Positions 57,956 to 64,000 of a DNA stretch of 64,000 nt are shown in pieces. Both the position numbers and the translations under genes were made by a program. Source of the DNA: Bradyrhizobium sp. 21 (GTDB lineage: Bacteria > Pseudomonadota > Alphaproteobacteria > Rhizobiales > Xanthobacteraceae). The stretch covers positions 30,872 to 94,871 of the forward strand of contig NZ_JADPJG010000035.1 of the NCBI RefSeq assembly GCF_023073335.1, given 5' to 3'. The stretch's first letter is position 1; each line of letters starts with the position of its first letter. Under the pieces are notes generated by a model that was given only the letters and a program-made list of their open reading frames with translations, did not search any database and had not been told where the DNA came from.

Positions 57956-58711
57956 ATGACCAACCCCTCCCCCTGGCGCGCGACGGTGCTGACGCTGTTT
58001 CCGGACATGTTTCCGGGGCCGCTGGGCGTGAGCCTCGCCGGCCGGGCGCTGGCGTCCGGGCTCTGGGAGCTGGAGGCGCGGGACATCCGGGCCTCAGCCA
58101 CCGATCGCCATCGCAGCGTCGATGACACCCCGGCCGGCGGCGGGCCGGGCATGGTGCTGCGGGCCGACGTCCTGGCGGCGGCCATCGATGCCGCCGAGAT
58201 CGGCCCGGACCGGCCGAAACTGCTGATGAGCCCCAGGGGACGGCCGTTGACCCAGGCCCGCGTCCTGGAGTTGGCCAAGGGTCCGGGTGCCCTGATCGTC
58301 TGCGGGCGGTTCGAGGGGGTGGACCAGCGGGTGATCGACGGGCGCGGCCTGGAGGAGGTCTCGATCGGCGATTACGTCCTGTCCGGGGGCGAAATCGCGG
58401 CCCTGGCCCTGATCGACGCCTGCGTCCGGCTGCTGCCGGGCGTGATGGGCAAGGAGGCCTCCGGAACCGAGGAAAGCTTCTCCGACGGCCTGCTCGAATA
58501 CCCCCAATACACCCGCCCGCAGCTGTTCGAGGGGGTTCCGATCCCCGAGATCCTGACCTCCGGCGACCATGCCAAGGTCGCGGCCTGGCGGCGGGCGCAA
58601 TCCGAGGCCCTGACGGCGGCCCGGCGGCCCGATTTGTGGGCGCAAGTCCCGGCCAAAGCCCCAAATCGGGCCGGGGGCCAAAAAACACCAAAAAACAAGA
58701 CGGACGGGTGA
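57956..58711 (+). CDS. trmD: tRNA (guanine37-N1)-methyltransferase TrmD
   Basis: 251 residues. 'ATVLTLFPDMFPGPLGVSLAGRALASGLWELEARDIR', 'DDTPAGGGPGMVLRADVLAAAID', 'RPLTQARVLELAKGPGALIVCGRFEGVDQRVIDGRG' and the SPOUT knot 'EEVSIGDYVLSGGEIAALALIDACVRLLPGVMG' are diagnostic. It methylates G37 of tRNA to prevent frameshifting. The last 20 residues are Lys-rich and non-conserved. Confidence 0.97.
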   Translation: MTNPSPWRATVLTLFPDMFPGPLGVSLAGRALASGLWELEARDIRASATDRHRSVDDTPAGGGPGMVLRADVLAAAIDAAEIGPDRPKLLMSPRGRPLTQARVLELAKGPGALIVCGRFEGVDQRVIDGRGLEEVSIGDYVLSGGEIAALALIDACVRLLPGVMGKEASGTEESFSDGLLEYPQYTRPQLFEGVPIPEILTSGDHAKVAAWRRAQSEALTAARRPDLWAQVPAKAPNRAGGQKTPKNKTDG

Positions 58712-58819
58712 CAAACGCTCCGGCTTGCCTTATAGCAGCGGCCAAATCCGCAATAGCTGGATAGACGAATTTTGCGCAGCCCCCGTTGAAAAGGCTGGGC
58801 GCGCCGATGGAGATTACCC

Positions 58820-59203
58820 ATGAACCTGATTCAGCAGCTTGAAAAAGAGCAGTTCGAGAAGCTTTCCGCCGGCAAGGACGTCCCGGAATTCGGTCCCGGC
58901 GACACCGTGATCGTCAACGTGAAGGTCGTCGAAGGCGACCGCACCCGCGTGCAGGCCTATGAAGGCGTCTGCATCGGCCGTTCCGGCGGTGGCCTCAACG
59001 AGAGCTTCACGGTCCGCAAGATCTCCTACGGCGAAGGCGTGGAGCGCGTGTTCCCGGTGATGTCGCCGATGATCGACTCGATCAAGGTGGTGCGCCGCGG
59101 CAAGGTGCGTCGCGCCAAGCTCTATTACCTGCGCAACCTCCGCGGCAAGTCGGCCCGCATCGTCGAGAAGAAGCAGGACCGCCCCACCGCCGTCAACGAG
59201 TAG
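58820..59203 (+). CDS. rplS: 50S ribosomal protein L19
   Basis: 127 residues. 'MNLIQQLEKEQFEKLSAGKDVPEFGPGDTVIVNVKVVEGDRTRVQAYEGVCIGRSGGGLNESFTVRKISYGEGVERVFPVMSPMIDSIKVVRRGKVRRAKLYYLRNLRGKSARI' is the standard L19 sequence. It lies at the subunit interface. Ends the conserved rpsP-rimM-trmD-rplS group and is closed by a strong terminator. Confidence 0.98.
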   Translation: MNLIQQLEKEQFEKLSAGKDVPEFGPGDTVIVNVKVVEGDRTRVQAYEGVCIGRSGGGLNESFTVRKISYGEGVERVFPVMSPMIDSIKVVRRGKVRRAKLYYLRNLRGKSARIVEKKQDRPTAVNE

Positions 59204-59230
59204 GCTTTCACTGACAGGCGAGATACCGAG

Positions 59231-59258
59231 AGCGCGGGGCAAAACCCCGCGCTTTTTT
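59231..59258 (+). terminator. Rho-independent terminator after rplS
   Basis: Stem AGCGCGGGG / CCCCGCGCT, loop CAAAA-like, followed by TTTTTT. Confidence 0.95.
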
Positions 59259-59317
59259 GTTGCGTCTGCCGGGCGCGTCAAAGCCCTCGCGATTCCAATT
59301 CGGCCTGCTATATATTC

Positions 59318-59332
59318 CTGGAATGTTTCCAG
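59318..59332. promoter_or_regulatory. Palindrome CTGGAA-TGT-TTCCAG upstream of leuC
   Basis: Perfect 6-bp inverted repeat with 3-bp spacer, immediately after an AT-rich TATATATTC, 188 nt before the leuC ATG and after the rplS terminator. The rest of this 317-nt gap shows no convincing gene (a 41-codon frame from 59323 has no Leu run, so no leucine attenuator). Confidence 0.4.
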
Positions 59333-59520
59333 ATCCGACCAGCCTCTCGCCCAACTGCGTCGTCATCGACGATCGCTCGCGGCTGCCTGGCCGGTTCTTC
59401 GGACGCTTCGCGACCTCGGCAACGTCAGAGCTTACGCGCGCAGCCTAAAAGCTGCGCTGACGATTTGTTGCCCGCGCCTCATCGCGCACATCGCTACCCA
59501 CATTCCTGGAGCTGACGCTC

Positions 59521-60927
<1,407 letters not shown>

Positions 60928-61012
60928 GCTACTCCCTGCAATTTGAGCGATCGCGGCAAACCGCCGTTAATCGGCAGCGCCGACACTGCGTCCTCGCGAG
61001 CATTTCGCGAGG

Positions 61013-61231
61013 ATGTGCGCCATGGCCAACAAGCCTGAATATGTCGATCTGATCAGCGCGGCGACGCCCCAGCACCGGCGGCGCGCCGCGCCGGTGCGCA
61101 TCGTCGCCAGGCCCGAGGTCGAGGAGACCTCAAGGCTCAGCCGCTGGCCGCCGGCGATGTTCAAGCAATGGAAGCTGGAGAACCTCACGAGCTGGAAGTC
61201 AGCGTCGTGGAAGCTGAAGGATTGGCTTTAG
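61013..61231 (+). CDS. Small hypothetical protein (72 aa)
   Basis: 72 residues ('MCAMANKPEYVDLISAATPQHRRRAAPVRIVARPEVEE'), 69 if ATG 61022 is used. Basic, no signal peptide, Trp-rich end ('SWKSASWKLKDWL'). No named family recognised. It is followed by a strong bidirectional terminator, which supports it being transcribed. It may be cotranscribed from leuC (85-nt gap). Confidence 0.55.
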   Translation: MCAMANKPEYVDLISAATPQHRRRAAPVRIVARPEVEETSRLSRWPPAMFKQWKLENLTSWKSASWKLKDWL

Positions 61232-61242
61232 CCACCGGATGA

Positions 61243-61269
61243 AAAAGGGCGCCGTCGAGGCGCCCTTTT
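61243..61269. terminator. Bidirectional terminator between convergent genes
   Basis: AAAAGGGCGCC / GGCGCCCTTTT with 5-nt loop; A and T runs on both sides suit termination in both directions. It lies between the 72-aa gene (+) and the Gly/His/Tyr-rich gene (-). Confidence 0.9.
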
Positions 61270-61283
61270 CATTCCGATCGTGC

Positions 61284-61802
61284 TTACCAATACCGATACG
61301 GATGGTGCCAGCGATGCCAGCGGCAGACGCGGCGCGGGCCGTAATAGGTCCAGATCACCCGGCAGCGGCGCGGATGGCTGTAATAGGGATAATAGCCGCC
61401 ATAGTAGCGCCGGTGGAAATGGCGGTGGCCGTAATAATAGGGGCGATAGCCGCCATAGCGGTGATAGCCGCCGTAATGATGAATTCCACCGTAGCGATAG
61501 CCACCGCCGTGAAAGGCGGGCGCGGCGCGGAAGCCACCACCGTGGAAACCACCGAAATGTCCTCCGCCACCGTGGAAGCCGCCGCCGCCATGTCCGCCAC
61601 CGCCGTGTCCACCACCGCCGCCGCCGTGACGAACCTGGATCATGTCGTCGCTTGCGGCCTTCGCCGCGGGCAACGCCGTCGGATTAATCGGCGTCATCGC
61701 GTCAGCACGACGCGCGGTCCCGGCCACCAACATCAGCGTCGCAGCAGCCGCAAGCCCGAGCAAGCGCAGCTTGCTTTTCCCGGGACCCAATATCCTCAGC
61801 AT
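61284..61802 (-). CDS. Exported Gly/His/Tyr-rich repetitive protein
   Basis: 172 residues. Signal peptide (about 1-35, 'LLGLAAAATLMLVAGTARRADA'), a short Ala/Pro region, then a long Gly-His block ('HGGGGHGGGGFHGGGGHFGG', about 60-95) and a Tyr/Arg/His-rich end ('YGGYHRYGGYRPYYYGHRHFHRRYYGGYYPYYSH'), with 'CRVIWTYYGPRRVCRW' holding two Cys. Composition-driven proteins like this are common in Bradyrhizobium; metal binding or surface/biofilm roles have been guessed, none is established. A similar but shorter gene lies next to it. Confidence 0.8.
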   Translation of the reverse strand: MLRILGPGKSKLRLLGLAAAATLMLVAGTARRADAMTPINPTALPAAKAASDDMIQVRHGGGGGGHGGGGHGGGGFHGGGGHFGGFHGGGFRAAPAFHGGGYRYGGIHHYGGYHRYGGYRPYYYGHRHFHRRYYGGYYPYYSHPRRCRVIWTYYGPRRVCRWHRWHHPYRYW

Positions 61803-61934
61803 GGAATTTCTCCCTGAATGTGGACAGCGTCATTGCGGCGCAGCGTCGCGCCGTCGCTGTCATTTGCAGTCGCTCCCGAAATTAAATTAGAGACAGCGAC
61901 GTGAACGCGCCATGAATGAACGACGTCGCGCGCG

Positions 61935-62198
61935 TCACCACCACGGCCCGTAGCCGAACACGAAGGGCGCGGGCACGCCGTAAGGATAGGGACGGTAGTA
62001 GACCGGCCGCGCGTAATAATGCGGATCAGGGCGCGGAGCGTACCGCGCGATGTCGCCGTATCGCACATGTCGTCGCGCGTCGAACACCGCGCGCCCCGCC
62101 GAGGCATCCGGCAGCCTGGTCAGCCTCTGCGCCGCGGAAGCATGAGACAGGCCTGTGGCAAGCTCGACAGCAACAGCCAATGCAATCCATCTCGTCAT
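61935..62198 (-). CDS. Small exported Tyr/Pro-rich protein
   Basis: 87 residues from ATG 62198, preceded by GGAGGT. Signal peptide (about 1-24, 'ALAVAVELATGLSHASA') and an end rich in Tyr, Arg and Pro ('YARPVYYRPYPYGVPAPFVFGYGPWW'). Longer starts would run through unrelated sequence. Same strand as the Gly/His-rich gene after a 132-nt gap. No family recognised. Confidence 0.72.
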   Translation of the reverse strand: MTRWIALAVAVELATGLSHASAAQRLTRLPDASAGRAVFDARRHVRYGDIARYAPRPDPHYYARPVYYRPYPYGVPAPFVFGYGPWW

Positions 62199-62583
62199 GG
62201 CGACCTCCACGCCCTCAGCATGCGGGCGTCGCGTGGCTGTCTGCAAGTCAAAACAGGACCGCGATGCGAGCCCGTTCGTGCCTTGCGGCTTTCGCCTCAC
62301 CAATGGCGGTGAGGACAATGCCAGCCCCAATGTCGACGGCGGTGCCAGCGATGCCAGCGCACCTCGGTGACAGGTCGCGCGCACGGATCAAACGTCGCGG
62401 CGCAGGCTCGACAAGAGTCGAACCTGGAACCGTGGACCTCAATCTGTTATGGATGAACGCGCCGCGGATCTGAATGCAGGGCGCGCGGGCAAGTTCCTCA
62501 GCATCGGCGCAATTTCGTGCGTCACCAAAACCAGCCGTCAGCGACACGCGTATCTTCTGGTCGAGCGAATGCGGGAGATGGTC
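62199..62583. other. 385-nt divergent promoter gap
   Basis: Between two small divergent exported-protein genes. Long open frames here run on both strands but have no signal peptide, ribosome site or recognisable similarity, so I treat it as non-coding, containing promoters for both sides. Confidence 0.5.
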
Positions 62584-62790
62584 ATGGCTAACATCGTGCT
62601 GCGGATATCTCGCCTTGCGATCGCGGCGAGCTTGGCTCTCGGCGCGAGTTCAGCACTTGCCGCGCAGGGGCCAGGCGTCGAGGCTGGCGCGGCGAGCCCA
62701 CTCACTCAGTTCGTGATGGCGATCCTGGTCTATGGCGCGTCCGCACTCGTCGTCGGCGCCGGCCTGATCGGCGCGCTGCGCGGGCATTGA
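62584..62790 (+). CDS. Small membrane protein with signal peptide (68 aa)
   Basis: 68 residues from ATG 62584 (GGGAG upstream). Signal segment 'IAASLALGASSALAAQ' then a hydrophobic C-terminus 'QFVMAILVYGASALVVGAGLIGALRGH'. So small that function cannot be inferred. Its stop is only 6 nt from the convergent gene at 62797. Confidence 0.6.
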   Translation: MANIVLRISRLAIAASLALGASSALAAQGPGVEAGAASPLTQFVMAILVYGASALVVGAGLIGALRGH

Positions 62791-62796
62791 AGGGCG

Positions 62797-63120
62797 TCAG
62801 CCCCGGCGCCAGTAGCAGCTCATATGCGGCACGATCACCGTGCCGCTGGGGCGATATTCCTGCACATAGGTGGCGTTGCACTCGCGGACCGCATCGGGAC
62901 CGGGATTGTAACGCGGATAGACGCCGTCGGGGCTGTAATAGGGGGTGACGCGCAGCCGCGCCGGGGGCCGCTTGCGCGGCGGCGGGGCGTCGGGCACGTC
63001 CGCCTGGGCCATATGGACTTCGGTGCCAGCAGTCTGGGCCTGAGCCTGGGCTTGGCCACCAACGCAAAACTGCGAAAACAACCCCATGCACAGTAGCGTC
63101 AGCGTTGTTTTCGCTCGCAT
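62797..63120 (-). CDS. Small exported protein, Pro/Arg-rich
   Basis: 107 residues from ATG 63120 (GTG 63132 possible). Signal peptide (about 1-26, 'LTLLCMGLFSQFCVGGQAQAQ') then 'APPPRKRPPARLRVTPYYSPDGVYPRYNPGPDAVRECNATYVQEYRPSGTVIVPHMSCYWRRG', with three Cys. The stretch 'LLCMGLFS' is encoded by the 25-bp repeat G. No family recognised. Confidence 0.72.
   Translation of the reverse strand: MRAKTTLTLLCMGLFSQFCVGGQAQAQAQTAGTEVHMAQADVPDAPPPRKRPPARLRVTPYYSPDGVYPRYNPGPDAVRECNATYVQEYRPSGTVIVPHMSCYWRRG
63072..63096. repeat. 25-bp repeat G, copy 2 (inside a signal peptide)
   Basis: Identical over 25 bp to 4349-4373 but lying in the coding region of the exported protein at 62797-63120, where it codes for part of the hydrophobic core. 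Confidence 0.85.
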
Positions 63121-63242
63121 TTTTCCGCCCACCTGAAACGTCCTATTCGAGGTCTACGCTCCCCGTTTTGGCGGCGCCCGTCAACCTCGCCGCGCTTATA
63201 AAGCCGGATGCATCGCCGGGAAACCCGCGCTAAGAGGGTCCC

Positions 63243-63641
63243 ATGTGGACGGAATTGAAAGCGCCAACGCTCGCCGAGATGGAAGCGATGGCCCATGAGG
63301 TGTTCGATCGCCTGCCGGCGGAGTTTCGCTCCCTGTGCGAGGGCGTGATCCTCCGCGTCGACGACTTCCCGACCGAGGAGGTGCTCGACGAGATGGAATG
63401 CGAGAGCGAGTTCGACCTGCTCGGCCTGTTCCAGGGCATCGGCCTGCCGCAGCAGAGCCTTGGCGATGTGGCGCGGCTGCCCAACATGGTCTGGCTCTAC
63501 CGCCGGCCGATCCTGGACTATTGGGCCGAGCACGACGAAAGCTTCGGCCATATCGTCCGCCACGTCCTGATCCACGAGATTGGCCACCATTTCGGCCTCT
63601 CGGACGACGATATGGCGACGATCGAGGCGCAAGCAGACTAG
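63243..63641 (+). CDS. Metallopeptidase family protein (zincin-like, DUF1025/MPN type)
   Basis: 132 residues. 'MWTELKAPTLAEMEAMAHEVFDRLPAEFRSLCEGVILRVDDFPTEEVLDEMECESEFDLLGLFQGIGLP', 'RRPILDYW' and the zinc motif 'VLIHEIGHHFGLSDDDM' (HExxH with a third ligand) are typical of the small cytoplasmic zincin-like family found near leuD in alphaproteobacteria. Function unknown. It precedes leuD by 80 nt and may share its promoter. Confidence 0.92.
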   Translation: MWTELKAPTLAEMEAMAHEVFDRLPAEFRSLCEGVILRVDDFPTEEVLDEMECESEFDLLGLFQGIGLPQQSLGDVARLPNMVWLYRRPILDYWAEHDESFGHIVRHVLIHEIGHHFGLSDDDMATIEAQAD

Positions 63642-63721
63642 ACCTGCCGAATTCGGCCTAGGATTTCCGCCCCGATCGCGATAAATACCGGTTCCCTAGA
63701 CCATCCCGGGAAAGCGCAACC

Positions 63722-64000
63722 ATGGACAAGTTCACCACGCTGGAAGGCGTCGCGGCGCCGCTGAAGATCATCAATGTCGATACCGACATGATCATTCCGA
63801 AGCAGTACCTCAAGACCATCAAGCGCACCGGCCTTGGCAAGGGGCTCTTCTCCGAGCAGCGCTATAAGGACGACGGCAGCGAGAATCCTGATTTCGTCCT
63901 CAACCAGCCCGCCTATCGCACCGCGAAGGTGCTGGTCGCCGGCGACAATTTCGGCTGCGGCTCGAGCCGTGAGCACGCGCCCTGGGCGCTGCTCGATTTC
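63722..64000 (+). CDS. leuD: 3-isopropylmalate dehydratase small subunit LeuD (N-terminal part)
   Basis: Starts at ATG 63722 and continues past the right edge; 93 residues are visible. 'MDKFTTLEGVAAPLKIINVDTDMIIPKQYLKTIKRTGLGKGLFSEQRY' and 'VLVAGDNFGCGSSREHAPWALLDF' are diagnostic of LeuD. Works with LeuC (59521-60927). Confidence 0.97.
   Translation, partial: MDKFTTLEGVAAPLKIINVDTDMIIPKQYLKTIKRTGLGKGLFSEQRYKDDGSENPDFVLNQPAYRTAKVLVAGDNFGCGSSREHAPWALLDF

Noticed and set aside
59257..59448. 63-codon open frame upstream of leuC
   Set aside because: It starts inside the rplS terminator, has no ribosome site, no Leu codon run and no recognisable similarity.

Overview
This 64 kb window is high-GC chromosomal DNA that reads as core genome of a Bradyrhizobium-like alphaproteobacterium (Hyphomicrobiales, Nitrobacteraceae). 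The evidence is the gene content and order: an F1-only atpHAGDC operon near priA, an mdh-sucCD-sucAB-lpdA TCA operon, ccmABCDG next to acnA, and ffh-rpsP-rimM-trmD-rplS-leuC-leuD. The protein sequences are typically rhizobial (DUF2336, DUF2794, DUF1223, FNTAGD-type cyclase), and many intergenic palindromes belong to a few repeat families. No rRNA, tRNA, CRISPR array, insertion sequence, prophage or integron was found. The main novelty candidates are in small regulatory and repeat structures and in a few accessory insertions into conserved operons.

Layout. 1-4.4 kb (+): end of an EnvC-like M23 factor, ctpA, a divergent polysaccharide deacetylase and two tandem Nudix RNA pyrophosphohydrolases. 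4.5-11.5 kb (-): a membrane class III cyclase with an unusual periplasmic region, preceded by the F1 ATP synthase operon. 12.1-17.7 kb: rlpA (+), priA (-), xerC (+), a DUF4337 protein (+). 17.1-29.7 kb (-): zapE, mdh, sucC, a DUF1579 gene, sucD, sucA, sucB, an SDR dehydrogenase, lpdA and a small membrane protein, together encoding 2-oxoglutarate to oxaloacetate steps. 29.9-38.2 kb: thpR, arylesterase, an FtsX-type ABC exporter, Bax-inhibitor-1 protein, GNAT acetyltransferase, DUF2794, a candidate structured ncRNA and DUF1223. 38.4-44.5 kb: acnA (-) divergent from ccmABCDG (+), with an Irr/ICE-like inverted repeat between them. 44.6-53.6 kb: ispZ, ftsY, an RluA-type synthase, DUF2336, mtaB, dapF, two exported proteins (GyrI-like and SIMPL) and an MBL hydrolase. 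53.9-64 kb (+): ffh, rpsP, rimM, two tandem exported paralogues, trmD, rplS, leuC, a group of small (mostly exported) proteins, a zincin-like metallopeptidase and the start of leuD.

How it fits together: the window mixes central energy metabolism (F1 ATPase, most of the lower TCA cycle, cytochrome c maturation), the SRP targeting pathway (ffh and ftsY), translation and tRNA modification (rpsP, rimM, trmD, rplS, mtaB, RluA) and envelope remodelling (EnvC-like, CtpA, RlpA, deacetylase, IspZ). Six of the nine larger convergent gene junctions hold a large palindromic repeat, which suggests these elements act, or are tolerated, as bidirectional transcript ends.
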